Assembly (NCBI RefSeq): GCF_008704205.1
Contig: NZ_VXLC01000028.1
Coordinates: 1 to 64,000, forward strand
Reading direction: 5' to 3'
Source of the DNA: Nocardia colli
GTDB lineage: Bacteria; Actinomycetota; Actinomycetes; Mycobacteriales; Mycobacteriaceae
Length of the DNA stretch: 64,000 nucleotides
Shown piece after piece: positions 41,720 to 51,038 of this stretch. The position numbers and the translations under genes were made by a program. The stretch's first letter is position 1; each line of letters begins with the position of its first letter. The notes beneath the pieces are model-generated. The model ran no database searches and had not been told where the DNA came from. It was given only the letters and a program-made list of their open reading frames with translations.

Positions 41720-43444
41720 CTAGACGGGTTTCAGGAAAGTCCCTGCGTGGAGGGTGGTGCCGAAGCCGGGGGCGAAGGTGCCGTATTCATAAACGACGTG
41801 CCCGCCGACAATGGTGGCGGCCACGGCCCGATCATTGCGATTGACCATCCGATTCAGTCCGGCGATACCCGGAAATGGCGTTTCGGCGTAGGCGGCGCTC
41901 GACTCGTCGAAACCTGCCGGGTCGATGACGGCGATATCGGCGCGGGCGCCCTCGTGCAGGCGGCCTGCGTCGAGGCCGTACCAGTCGGCCAGTTCGCCGG
42001 TCAGCCGATGCACCGCCGCCTCGATCGGCATGAAGTCGCGCTGCTGCGTGCGTTCGAGCATGCGCAGGCCGAAGTTGTAGAAGGCCATATTGCGCAGGTG
42101 CGCACCGGAGTCGGCGAATCCGACCTGCACGTTGGGGGAGCGTTGCAGCCGGTCGAGCACGTCGTCGCGATCGTTGGCGATAACGGTGCGCCAGCGCAGC
42201 TTCGCGCCGTGCGCGACAGCGAGGTCGAGCAGCGCGTCGGCGGGATGGATGCCGCGCTCGTCGGCCACCTGCCCGAACGACTTGCCGACCACCTCGGCCT
42301 CGGGGCAGGCCACGATCTGGGCGTCGTAGAGGTCGCGATGCCACACCCGCGGACCGTATTTCTTCGCCAGATCCTTGCGGAACTGCCTGCGGTAGGACTC
42401 GTCGGCCAGCAGCTCGCCGCGCTTCATCACGTCGCGGATGTTCAGCGCCGCGACGCCGGAGCCGAACTCCTCGAACACCACCAGATCGACGCCGTCGGCA
42501 TACACCTCGAACGGCACCGGCAGGTGCTGCCACCGGAACGCCGCCCCGCCAACGATATTCGCGATCCAGGCCGCCGCGATCGCGGCCCGCGCGGTCGTGC
42601 GATCGGCTTTGACATCCATACCCGCGATCAGGGTTGTCTTGAGCGGCTTACGGAATCGACCGGCACTCTGCGCGAAGTAGCGCGCGATCTCCAACCGCGA
42701 GGTGAGATTCGGCGTGCTCTGATGAATCCGATTACGCTGCCGCAGAATCTTGTTCAGCGCCGCGTACTCGCGCCAGCTCGCATAGGTCGACGGCAGCTGC
42801 CTGGTCGGGAAGCGCACCCCCTCCAGCTTCGAGAACGAGCTGCGGATGGTGGACAGGCCGAGGAAGCCGGCATCGAGCGCGTCGGTCAGCATCTGCCGCA
42901 TGCGATTGAGCTCGTCGCCGGTCGGCTGTGCCTGTGGGTCGACCGCGCGACCGAGTCCCATGACGGCGACTCGGATGTCCGAATGTCCCAGCAGTGCGGC
43001 CACATTCGCGCCGAGCGGCCGCGCGGCGAGCGACTGGGCGTAGGCGCGCGGCCCGTCCCAGTCCTTGTGTTCCTTGACCGCCGAATGCACCGCGTCCCAG
43101 GGCAGCGCCTCGACTCTGGCGAACATGTCCGCGCAATCGTCGGCCTCGGCGTACACCGTGGACAGCGAGCAGTTCCCGATCACCACCGACGTGACGCCGT
43201 GCCGCACCGACTCGCCGAGTCCGGGGCTGCCGAGCACCTCCGCGTCGTAGTGGGTGTGCACGTCGAGCATGCCCGGAATGACCCACTTGCCGGTCGCGTC
43301 GATGGTCTGCGCGCCGTCCGGCAGCGGTTCGGCGCTGATCGTGACGACCTTGCCGTCCCGGATGCCGACGTCCGCGGTGCGCGGTGGCGAGCCCGCGCCG
43401 TCGAACACCGACCCGCCGCGAAGTACCACGTCGTACCGCGTCAT
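41720..43444 (-). CDS. N-acyl-D-amino-acid deacylase-type amidohydrolase
   Basis: 574 residues; the ATG at 43444 has GGAGG at 5 nt, preferred over 43456. It starts with the amidohydrolase beta strand VLRGGSVFDGAG, then has the metal HxH in LDVHTHYDAEV, and GNCSLS, where D-aminoacylases have their Cys ligand. The C-terminal FADSGAHLRNM supplies the conserved Asp, and GADIAV-like ARADIAVIDP the end of the fold. D-aminoacylases remove acyl groups from N-acyl-D-amino acids; the long mycobacterial-type homologues are not characterised. No signal peptide. Confidence 0.85.
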   Translation of the reverse strand: MTRYDVVLRGGSVFDGAGSPPRTADVGIRDGKVVTISAEPLPDGAQTIDATGKWVIPGMLDVHTHYDAEVLGSPGLGESVRHGVTSVVIGNCSLSTVYAEADDCADMFARVEALPWDAVHSAVKEHKDWDGPRAYAQSLAARPLGANVAALLGHSDIRVAVMGLGRAVDPQAQPTGDELNRMRQMLTDALDAGFLGLSTIRSSFSKLEGVRFPTRQLPSTYASWREYAALNKILRQRNRIHQSTPNLTSRLEIARYFAQSAGRFRKPLKTTLIAGMDVKADRTTARAAIAAAWIANIVGGAAFRWQHLPVPFEVYADGVDLVVFEEFGSGVAALNIRDVMKRGELLADESYRRQFRKDLAKKYGPRVWHRDLYDAQIVACPEAEVVGKSFGQVADERGIHPADALLDLAVAHGAKLRWRTVIANDRDDVLDRLQRSPNVQVGFADSGAHLRNMAFYNFGLRMLERTQQRDFMPIEAAVHRLTGELADWYGLDAGRLHEGARADIAVIDPAGFDESSAAYAETPFPGIAGLNRMVNRNDRAVAATIVGGHVVYEYGTFAPGFGTTLHAGTFLKPV

Positions 43445-43641
43445 CTGCGCCTCCATGCCCTCCGGTATCTGATACCACCGGTAATGAGTACATGGTCGCA
43501 CGGGTAGTTACCCGAGGTCACCTGTTGGCCGTAGATGGGCCTATCCATCCAGGCCGCGCGCAGAAACGAATACGAGAACGGTGGGTCGCTCGGTCCACTC
43601 GCTGTCGCGGCAGCGGAAATCATCGAGAACGGGGATCATGC

Positions 43642-44358
43642 ATGCGCGTCGGGTCCAATACGCTGGCCGCCTTGTGTGTCGTGGCGCTGGTCGGCCTGTT
43701 GCCGTCGAGTGCGGCGCGGGCGGACATCAGCATCAAAGGCATCGACGTCGCGGCCGGCGGGGTCAACTGGGCCGCTGTGCAGAAGGAGGGGGCCGCGTTC
43801 GCCTACCTCGAGGCGACCGAGGGGCGAGATCACGTCAATGCGCCGTTCGATGAGCTGATCACCGGCGCGAGCAAAGCCGGTCTGTTCCACGGCGCGTATC
43901 ACGTTGCCGCGCCCGATCTGAGCAACGGCATGGACCAAGCCAATTACTTCGTCGAACACGGCGGCGGTGGCTCGACTGCGGCTGACCAACGCACGATGCC
44001 CGGCGCCATCGTCCTGCGGGACGGTTCCAAGACGGACAAGTGCTATGGACTCGACCCCACGGCGATGGTCAGCTGGCTGGCAATGTTCGACAACACGTAC
44101 ATCAATCGGGCGAAGGGCCCGCACCCGGTGATCGCGACCACCGCCGAATGGTGGAAAACCTGCACGGGCGATTCCCATGCATTCGGTGCGAACCCACTGT
44201 GGCTGCTGCACTCCGCCGATACGGCCGAGCAACTGCCCGGGGGCTGGCAGGCGTATGCCCTCGTGCAGTACGAAGTCTCCGGATCCAAGCGGGGCAAGGA
44301 CAAGTTCAACGGGAGTAAAGACACGCTGAACAACTTCGTCCTGCCGCAGCAGGATTGA
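43642..44358 (+). CDS. Secreted GH25-fold protein with missing catalytic residues
   Basis: 238 residues with a signal peptide (hydrophobic about 7-20, cleavage after AARA). The mature part follows the GH25 lysozyme pattern: IKGIDVAA (Asp35), AFAYLEATEG (Glu60), HGAYHVAAP, and KTCTGDSHAFGANPLW and KDKFNGS near the end. In active GH25 enzymes the segment LPPALDLE supplies the catalytic acids. Here the equivalent MPGAIVLR (119-126) has Val124 and Arg126 in place of Asp and Glu. It is therefore probably inactive as a muramidase and may bind glycan instead. Confidence 0.85.
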   Translation: MRVGSNTLAALCVVALVGLLPSSAARADISIKGIDVAAGGVNWAAVQKEGAAFAYLEATEGRDHVNAPFDELITGASKAGLFHGAYHVAAPDLSNGMDQANYFVEHGGGGSTAADQRTMPGAIVLRDGSKTDKCYGLDPTAMVSWLAMFDNTYINRAKGPHPVIATTAEWWKTCTGDSHAFGANPLWLLHSADTAEQLPGGWQAYALVQYEVSGSKRGKDKFNGSKDTLNNFVLPQQD

Positions 44359-44401
44359 GTGTCAGATGTTGCGGCAGTCCAACGGTCGCGACACCGATTG
44401 C

Positions 44402-45883
44402 TCAGGTCCTCCGCTCGTGACTTCGCCGCCGGCGTCGCGGTGCCGGAACGGGCGGCACCGCGCCGGACCTGCCGTAGAGATCCCCTTGCGCCCGCTGATA
44501 TTCCGCCCGGATACGGCTGCCGATCGCCGGAGCGTCCGGCGCGGGAATCTCGGCGACCGTGCGCGCGGACCAGATCGGTGGCTCCGCCGCACCGCTGAGC
44601 GCCCACGCCGCCTGCCGGGCCGCGCCGAGCGCCACGTACTCGTTCGGCTGCGGAACGGTCACCGGCACACCGAAGATCTGCGCGGCGATCTCCGCGACCA
44701 GCGAGGAGCGAGCAGCCCCACCGATCAACAGAATTCGCCGCACCCCGGTACCTCGCGAACGCAGATGATCGAGCGCCTCGGCCATGTTGCACAGCATCCC
44801 CTCGAACGCGGCGCGAGCAATGTGGCTGGGGCGCATGGTCTCCGGACGCAGACCGTGCAAACTGCCGGTGGCATGCGGCAGATTCGGTGTACGTTCGCCG
44901 GACAGATAGGGGAGCAGCACCAGCCCGTCCGCTCCCGGCGGCGCTTGCGCGGCAAGCGATTCGAGCGTGGCGAGATCGACGCCGAGCAAGTCGGCGGCGT
45001 ATTCGAGCACTCGCGCGGCATTGAGCGTGCAGACCAGCGGAAGGAACGCCCCTGTCGCATCGGCGAATCCGGCGACCGCCCCGCTGGCATCGGCACTGGG
45101 CGCCACGGACCGCGCGAAGACGGTCCCGCTCGTGCCGAGTGAAACCACAACATCGCCCTCGCCGAGCCCGAGACCCAGTGCGGCCCCGGCATTGTCACCG
45201 GTCCCCGCCGCGACTAGCGCCCCGCCCGGCGTGCGCCCGGCGACCTCGGCCGGCGCGAGCACCCGCGGCAACTCGGGCGTCCGTCCGCGAAACCCGAGCG
45301 CGAGCAGGTCTTTGCGATACTCGCAATCGGCTGGCGACCAGTATCCGGTGCCGGAGGCATCGCCGCGATCGGTCGTCGGTTCGAGCCCCGGATTCGACGG
45401 TCCGCCGCCGCGCAGCCGCCAGGTCAGATAGTCGTGCGGCAGCATCACCCGAGCGGTGCGGTCGGCCAGCTCCGGCTCGTGATCGGCCAGCCACCGCAAC
45501 TTGGTCACGGTGAACGCGGCGAGCGGAACACTGCCGACCGCCTCGGCCCACGCCTGCGCCCCACCGAGTTCGAGAATCAGCTCATCGGCGGCCGCGGCGG
45601 AGCGGACGTCGTTCCACAGCAGCGCGTCGCGGACCGGATTCCCGTCGGCGTCGACCGCGACCATGCCGTGCTGCTGGCCGGCCACCGCGATCGCGTCCAC
45701 CTGCTCGAACAACCCGTCGCCCGCCGCGCACAACGCCTCCCACCACGCCTGCGGCGCCACCTCGGTGCCGTCCGGATGCCGGGCCTGCGCCTGGTGCAGG
45801 ATCTCCCCGGTGTCCGCCGCGCAGACCACCACTTTGCAGGACTGAGTAGAGCTGTCCACCCCGGCCACCATTGCCGCACACAT
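44402..45883 (-). CDS. xylB: Xylulokinase-like FGGY sugar kinase
   Basis: 493 residues, ATG at 45883 behind GGTGGAG. FGGY hallmarks are GVDSSTQSCKVVV at the start, VAGQQHGMVAVD, LWNDVRS, the GTGDNAGAALGLGL and SLGTSGTVFA ATP-binding regions, and LIGGAARSSL. The sequence of VAGQQHG and WNDVR is the xylulokinase type. It would phosphorylate D-xylulose or a related pentulose. It is separated from the GH172 group by a convergent small gene, so it may be its own unit within the sugar region. Confidence 0.9.
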   Translation of the reverse strand: MCAAMVAGVDSSTQSCKVVVCAADTGEILHQAQARHPDGTEVAPQAWWEALCAAGDGLFEQVDAIAVAGQQHGMVAVDADGNPVRDALLWNDVRSAAAADELILELGGAQAWAEAVGSVPLAAFTVTKLRWLADHEPELADRTARVMLPHDYLTWRLRGGGPSNPGLEPTTDRGDASGTGYWSPADCEYRKDLLALGFRGRTPELPRVLAPAEVAGRTPGGALVAAGTGDNAGAALGLGLGEGDVVVSLGTSGTVFARSVAPSADASGAVAGFADATGAFLPLVCTLNAARVLEYAADLLGVDLATLESLAAQAPPGADGLVLLPYLSGERTPNLPHATGSLHGLRPETMRPSHIARAAFEGMLCNMAEALDHLRSRGTGVRRILLIGGAARSSLVAEIAAQIFGVPVTVPQPNEYVALGAARQAAWALSGAAEPPIWSARTVAEIPAPDAPAIGSRIRAEYQRAQGDLYGRSGAVPPVPAPRRRRRSHERRT

Positions 45884-45961
45884 ACGCTCCACCTTGCACC
45901 CGAACCGTCCCCGCACGACGCAATTCGGGTATTCGATGCCCGGATCGGGCAGACTGGCTCG

Positions 45962-46465
45962 GTGACCGACGATCCGGACCGACCTGCCGACGTGCATGTC
46001 CGGACCGGTGCCGGAACCCCGGTACCGGAGCTGACCGACGACCTGCTCACCGAAATGCTGGACGAGCCGCCCGATCCGGAATGCCCGTTCATCGTGATCA
46101 ACCGCGGCGAACACGAGTACATCCAGACCCGCCTGCTCCCCGACGGCGTCTACGAGATCGAGCACCGCGCCGACGGCTCCGACGAGCAGTTCCAGGTGTA
46201 CACCCCCGACGCCCGCCTGGTCCGGGACGTCATGTGGGCATGGGTGGACAAGGACCCGTGGTGGCACGACGCCGTCGCCTGGTACCGGGTCGACCCGGCG
46301 GTCGCGGAGGTGCAGTCCGTGCTCCGGGACTTCGACGATCTGCTGGGCGGCATGGACGTGCTCGACGGCATTCAGGCGTCTATGGACGACGCCCTGGCCC
46401 GCGCCGACGAGCTGCTCGCCATGGACATCGACGAGCTGAAGGTCGAGCCCGACGAATCACCGTGA
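45962..46465 (+). CDS. Hypothetical acidic protein (167 aa)
   Basis: Starts at GTG 45962, 78 bases beyond the divergent xylulokinase start. The protein is acidic and opens with a disordered stretch, then has a core VINRGEHEYIQTRLLPDGVY and a Trp-rich MWAWVDKDPWWHDAVAWYRV, and a helical C-terminus rich in Asp. I do not recognise it. It overlaps the GH172 3' end by 9 bases in convergent orientation. Confidence 0.65.
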   Translation: MTDDPDRPADVHVRTGAGTPVPELTDDLLTEMLDEPPDPECPFIVINRGEHEYIQTRLLPDGVYEIEHRADGSDEQFQVYTPDARLVRDVMWAWVDKDPWWHDAVAWYRVDPAVAEVQSVLRDFDDLLGGMDVLDGIQASMDDALARADELLAMDIDELKVEPDESP

Positions 46466-47461
46466 CGGCACGGCCCGGTAGTACCACGCGGTGCTGGCGA
46501 TATCCGAATTCTCCAGCGGCAGATAGGCATCCCCCTGCCAGCCGAGGGCCTGCACGGTGACCCGCAACTCGCGGTCGAAGCAGATGGGGTCGCGCTTGTG
46601 CCAGCGGTACATGCCGAATTGCTGGTAGGGCTCGTAGATCTGGTCCGGCGGCAGCACCTGCACCAGTCCGACGTACGGCGCGGAGTACCTGCGGTACGTG
46701 CCGTCGATGTCGAAATTCCAAGCGCCGCCGAAGTAGTCCTCGGTGCCGGTGCCGCAGAGGGTCGGGAACTCGCTGTCGCCGTCGAGGAAGAACTTGAACT
46801 CGCCCTCACCCCACCAGCCGGGGGCGTTGGGCCGCATCGCGAGGTAGGTACCGACATAACGCCCCGGTCCGGGGACCGTGTCCAGCACCGTGTGAATGGC
46901 GGGGTGGCCCAGCGGATTTCGGCGTGACCACTGGGTGTGCAGGTACCCGGCGGTGGCCGGCACGTCTTCCTCGGTGTAGGTGACCTGGTAGTACACCGGA
47001 ACCGTACGGCCGGAGTGGTTTTCCAGAGTGATCCTGGCGTGTTCGCGAAATGGCATGGGCCAGTAGCTGTTCAGGCCACCGGCCGGTGCAACCACCACCA
47101 TCTCCGACTCCACCAGGGCCAGTTCGTCCCAGCCGTTGCAGAAGAAGTAGCCGAGTGGCAGCTCGATGGCGGGCTCGGTCGCATCATCCCAGGAGATCCG
47201 CAGCGTGATGTCGCGCAGCGCACCACGATCGGTGGTCAGCCAGATGTGGCGGACCACGCCGGGGCCGGAAATATCGGCCAGGGTGGCGGTTTCACCGTCG
47301 TCGAGCAGGATCGACGGTGACACCTTCCAGCCGACCCCGAGGAACCGGGCCGCGTGCGCGCCGGTACCGGTGGTCGCGCGGCCGCCCTGTCCGGGAGCGC
47401 CCGTCGGGTTCTCGGCGCTGATCGACCGCGTGCGCGTGTTGTCCAGCTGCCATAGTTCCAT
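46457..47461 (-). CDS. GH172 (DUF2961) family glycoside hydrolase
   Basis: 334 residues. The family blocks are plain: SISAENPTGAPGQGGRAT at the start, HIWLTTDR, LPLGYFFCNGWDE, GGLNSYWPMPF, and the two acidic blocks WWGEGEFKFFLDGD (Glu219/221) and GTGTEDYFGGAWNF (Glu241) that hold the catalytic Glu pair in the family. Known GH172 activities are alpha-D-fructofuranosidase/difructose hydrolysis and exo-alpha-D-arabinofuranosidase on mycobacterial arabinan. No signal peptide is seen, so an intracellular substrate is expected. It is 20 bases downstream of the thioredoxin-like gene in the isomerase-kinase operon. Confidence 0.92.
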   Translation of the reverse strand: MELWQLDNTRTRSISAENPTGAPGQGGRATTGTGAHAARFLGVGWKVSPSILLDDGETATLADISGPGVVRHIWLTTDRGALRDITLRISWDDATEPAIELPLGYFFCNGWDELALVESEMVVVAPAGGLNSYWPMPFREHARITLENHSGRTVPVYYQVTYTEEDVPATAGYLHTQWSRRNPLGHPAIHTVLDTVPGPGRYVGTYLAMRPNAPGWWGEGEFKFFLDGDSEFPTLCGTGTEDYFGGAWNFDIDGTYRRYSAPYVGLVQVLPPDQIYEPYQQFGMYRWHKRDPICFDRELRVTVQALGWQGDAYLPLENSDIASTAWYYRAVPSR

Positions 47462-47481
47462 CGGGCGCCTCCAGGGTTGGT

Positions 47482-47949
47482 TTACAGGCCGGGCCAGCCA
47501 TATCTACTCGGGATCGGCGCGAGTCCCGCCATCCGCGAGGTCGCGCCGGGCACGGCCGGGACGACCGCACCGTACGGATCGGCCGGGGCGCCGTGCTGTT
47601 CGGCGAATTCCCGGCGGATCTTTTCCATATCCAGCCATTTGATGTTCTGGACCAGTTCTTCGAGCGATTCGGAATCGATATAGCCCGCCTCGTTGTAGAC
47701 GAGCAGGCCCTCGCGATAAGCCATCAGCGTCGGATACGCGCTGACCTCCGCCGCGTTCTTCATCGCTTCTTCCGCCACGGCGTCGACCGTGCCGTGCACG
47801 ATGTCGGGGTGCCGCTCCGCCGACGACTCGTACACCGGGGCGAACCGGGTACACCAGCCGCACCAGTCGGCCCACCAATCGACGAGCACGATCGGGTGGC
47901 GGGTGATGACGGCCTCGAAATTCGCCGGGGTCAGGGGGAGAGTGGGCAT
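47482..47949 (-). CDS. Thioredoxin-like protein with CGWC active site
   Basis: 155 residues from the ATG at 47949. The active site is WADWCGWCTRF (Cys30/Cys33), so the usual Pro between the cysteines is Trp, which should change redox potential. The cis-Pro lies in VSAYPTLMAYREG. A 35-residue C-terminal extension after the thioredoxin fold ends in GYGWPGL-like SRYGWPGL. No signal peptide. It lies between the kinase and the GH172 gene on the same strand, an unexpected partner for sugar genes. Confidence 0.85.
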   Translation of the reverse strand: MPTLPLTPANFEAVITRHPIVLVDWWADWCGWCTRFAPVYESSAERHPDIVHGTVDAVAEEAMKNAAEVSAYPTLMAYREGLLVYNEAGYIDSESLEELVQNIKWLDMEKIRREFAEQHGAPADPYGAVVPAVPGATSRMAGLAPIPSRYGWPGL

Positions 47950-48007
47950 GAGATCCTCGTATTGATTCCGACAGAGCAACCCTGCATCCTCGCATGGCCG
48001 GCGAGGC

Positions 48008-49495
48008 TCAGGAAAACACCCCCTTGCGGTGTTGTTCGCTCGCGAGGAAATGGGTAATAGCAGTACTGCATTCGTACAGTTCGCGGTAGCGCCGGTAGTA
48101 CGCCTCGTATTCTTCGGTGCGTTCAGGATAAGGCTCGACGGTGCTGACCACCGGATTCCAGTCCGCGGTGTCGACGCCCGCGGCTTCGGCGGCGAGGAGG
48201 GCATCGCCGAGGCAGGCGCCGATCGTCTCGGCGGGCAGTTGCTGGGGCAGGCCGGTGACATCGGAGACGATCTGCGTCCACAGTCCGCCCTTGGTGCCGC
48301 CGCCGACGGCGACCAGCCGTCCGGCTTGTCCGCCGGCCTCGGTCATCGCCGCGAGGTTGTGCCGCACGCCGTAGGCGATGCCTTCCAGGACCGCCCGATA
48401 CAACTCGGCGCGTCCGTGTCCGAGAGTCAGCCCCGCGACGATGCCGCGGGCGTCCGGATCGAACAGCGGCGTGCGCTCGCCGGCGAAATAGGGCAGTACC
48501 AGCAGGCCGCGGCCGCCGGCGGGTACCTGCGCGGCCTCGGTGACGAGGTCGGAGAATTCGCCGCCGACCAGGTTGCGCAGCCAGTCGGTCACCGCGCCGG
48601 AGGTGGCCATGCCCGCGGCGAGAGTGTATGTGCCGGGCCAGGTTCCGCAGGTGCCCCACAGTCCGGGGTGCGGGCGCGGATCGGTCAGCACCTGCACCAG
48701 GAACATGGTGGTGCCGTACATGACCATCGCGTCGCCCGGCGCGCGCACGCCGACGCTGGCCGCCTCGGCCCAGGCATCGATGGTGCCGGTGCTGACCGGA
48801 AGTCCTGCGGGCAGACCGGTACTCGCCGCCGCCTCGGCGCCGATCCGCCCGACGACCTCGGTCGGCCAGGCGAGTTCGGGCAGTGGTAGACCCGGCGCGA
48901 CGAGTTCGGCCCAGTCCGTTGCCCATTCGCGGTTCAGCAGGTCGTACATCGGAACGCACTGGCTCGCCGACTGATGATCGAGCACGTAGCGACCGGTGAG
49001 CCGGTGCACCAGAAAAGAACTCGCCATCAGCAGCATGCGGGTTCCGGCGGCGACCTCGGGTTCGTGGCGGGCCAGCCAGCGCAGCTTCGGGCCGACCGCT
49101 TGACTGGTGAGTGGTGACCCGGCGCGCTCGAGGACCGCATGCTCGCCGAATTCGGTGTTGAGTTCCGCTATTTCGACGGTCGCCCTGGTATCGACGCCGT
49201 AGAGGATGGCGGGCCGCAGCGGCCGGCCGGTCGCGTCGGCGGGGAGCAGGCACGGGCCGATGCCGGAGACGGCGAGTCCGTCCAGGGGGACGCCGTCCGC
49301 CGCGGCGACGAGGTCGCGGATGATCGCGACGAAGTCCGCCCACCACACCTGCTCCGCATCGTGCTCGGCCCACCCTGGATGCGGCGTCGAAACACCGTGC
49401 GCTCGTGCGGATCTGGCCAGGACCGAGCCGTGCTCGTCGGTGAGTACACCCTTCGAGCTGGAGGTACCGATGTCGACGCCGAGGAACCTCGTCAC
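48008..49495 (-). CDS. FGGY family pentulose kinase
   Basis: 495 residues from GTG at 49495. FGGY features include FLGVDIGTSSSKGVL at the start, ILYGVDTRA, GTIDAWAEAASVGV, YGTTMFL and VAVGGGTKGGLW. It phosphorylates a ketose or polyol. GTG overlaps the stop of the isomerase gene (GTGA), so kinase and isomerase are coupled; the product of the isomerase is likely its substrate. If the isomerase acts on D-arabinose, this is a D-ribulokinase. Sequence alone does not separate it from gluconokinase or xylulokinase. Confidence 0.88.
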   Translation of the reverse strand: MTRFLGVDIGTSSSKGVLTDEHGSVLARSARAHGVSTPHPGWAEHDAEQVWWADFVAIIRDLVAAADGVPLDGLAVSGIGPCLLPADATGRPLRPAILYGVDTRATVEIAELNTEFGEHAVLERAGSPLTSQAVGPKLRWLARHEPEVAAGTRMLLMASSFLVHRLTGRYVLDHQSASQCVPMYDLLNREWATDWAELVAPGLPLPELAWPTEVVGRIGAEAAASTGLPAGLPVSTGTIDAWAEAASVGVRAPGDAMVMYGTTMFLVQVLTDPRPHPGLWGTCGTWPGTYTLAAGMATSGAVTDWLRNLVGGEFSDLVTEAAQVPAGGRGLLVLPYFAGERTPLFDPDARGIVAGLTLGHGRAELYRAVLEGIAYGVRHNLAAMTEAGGQAGRLVAVGGGTKGGLWTQIVSDVTGLPQQLPAETIGACLGDALLAAEAAGVDTADWNPVVSTVEPYPERTEEYEAYYRRYRELYECSTAITHFLASEQHRKGVFS

Positions 49496-50904
49496 CGGAC
49501 GAACTCGTCGAGGGTGACGCCGAGCAGCTCGCACGCCGCCCGCACGGCGGCCCGATGATCGCCGGGCACCGCGTGAATGTGGTTGGCGCCGAAGCGGGAC
49601 AGGAAATCCTCGGCGCGAGCATCCAGCCGGGCGAACGCGTGCGGCCACTCCCAGGTGGACTGCTTCATCAGCGCTTCGTTGGTCTCCTCGTCGTAGGTCT
49701 CGAAGTCGCCGAGCATCAACTGCATTCGATAGTCGCCGTCTTTGCGGGTGAGCCGGGCCAGCGTCATGCCGCCGGGTGCGGCGAGATGATGCACCGAGGC
49801 GCCGCCGGCCGGGAAGAAGAACACCTCGGGGTACAGGTGTACTTTGGCGAGGTTCTCCGCCGGGTCCGCGCTGCGGGCGGCGAACCAGGTCGCGTGCTGA
49901 CCGGAATTGCACAGATCCCAGATGTCGCGATCGGCGTGATAGTGCCGCACATCGGCGAAAAGCACCGGGGTGCCGGCGATCTGCTTGAGCAGCTGCATGG
50001 TGAGCGCGCCGTCCATGTCCGCCTCGGTGGCGCACACGTGGGTTTCCTTCGGCCCGTTCCAGTCGTACGGATCGTTGAGGAAGGCCTCGGTGATGTCCAT
50101 GGTGGCGAAGTACTGGGTGAGTTCGGGTTGCCCCTTGATGCCCGAGAAGTCCAGCCGCCATTCGGCGATCAGCTCACGCACCGCCAGATACGAGCGGATC
50201 TGCCGCTCCAAGATTTCCGGCGTCAGCTTCGCGCCGTCGTAATGCACGCCCGCGGCATGGGTTTCGAGCCATTCGCGGGCCGCCTTCGCCTCGCTCGCGT
50301 CGGCCAGCTCGGCCCGCCGGACGATCTCCCACTGATCGATCTCCTCGACGTCGATGCCGAAGATCCGTTGCCACTGATCGGTATTGGCGACCGCGGTGTT
50401 CATGCCCATCGGCCGTCCGCCGAAGCGGCCGAACGTGCTGCCGCGCAGGCTCGCCACCGCCGCGGCCGCGCTCGCTTGCACGCCGATCGCCTCGATGAGC
50501 GCGGGATCGGCCGGATCACCCCACAGCCGGGTGTGCGTGCGCCCGATCTGATCGAGCGCGCCGCCCGCGGCCAGCATGCCGACCATGCCGGGCTGCACCG
50601 GGTCGATATTCGACAGCAGCAGGAGCGGACCGGGCGTCGCGCCCGCGGCGAGCATGGTGAAATGCGGGAACGCCCAGACCGCGTAGTGGAAGACGGTCAG
50701 ATCGACCTCGGCGGCCGCGACGCCGCGGGCCACCGAACTCGCCAGCGCGTTGTCACTGATCGTTTCCTCGCCGCGCACCACCTCGTGCCCGGCCTGGATC
50801 AGCGCGGCGACCAAGTGGTCCTCCGTCGAGCTGATGAAGTCCGCAATGCCCGCGTGCACATAATCGCGACCGTCGGACATGCTGATTACACCGATACGGG
50901 CCAT
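49492..50904 (-). CDS. L-fucose/D-arabinose isomerase-like protein
   Basis: 470 residues from the ATG at 50904. The long aldose-ketose isomerase pattern is visible, with EETISDN, GPLLLLSNIDP and the metal-binding CATEADMDGALTMQLL (Glu) followed by PVLFADVRHYH (Asp). It ends with GANHIHAVPGD, which holds the third (His) ligand. FucI enzymes convert L-fucose to L-fuculose and D-arabinose to D-ribulose. It is the first gene of the operon that continues with the FGGY kinase, thioredoxin-like protein and GH172. The 134-base gap to the divergent PfkB gene probably holds both promoters. Confidence 0.85.
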   Translation of the reverse strand: MARIGVISMSDGRDYVHAGIADFISSTEDHLVAALIQAGHEVVRGEETISDNALASSVARGVAAAEVDLTVFHYAVWAFPHFTMLAAGATPGPLLLLSNIDPVQPGMVGMLAAGGALDQIGRTHTRLWGDPADPALIEAIGVQASAAAAVASLRGSTFGRFGGRPMGMNTAVANTDQWQRIFGIDVEEIDQWEIVRRAELADASEAKAAREWLETHAAGVHYDGAKLTPEILERQIRSYLAVRELIAEWRLDFSGIKGQPELTQYFATMDITEAFLNDPYDWNGPKETHVCATEADMDGALTMQLLKQIAGTPVLFADVRHYHADRDIWDLCNSGQHATWFAARSADPAENLAKVHLYPEVFFFPAGGASVHHLAAPGGMTLARLTRKDGDYRMQLMLGDFETYDEETNEALMKQSTWEWPHAFARLDARAEDFLSRFGANHIHAVPGDHRAAVRAACELLGVTLDEFVR

Positions 50905-51038
50905 GCCGGTCCTCCGCGCAGGGTGGTCGGATAGACGGTTTGATTCAAGAAATACCAGGCAGAACAAAACAATTGGGCGGATTCGGCAAATCGCACGAGC
51001 GCCCCGGGCGGTGACGTGCGCTTTGCTAGGGTCGCCCG

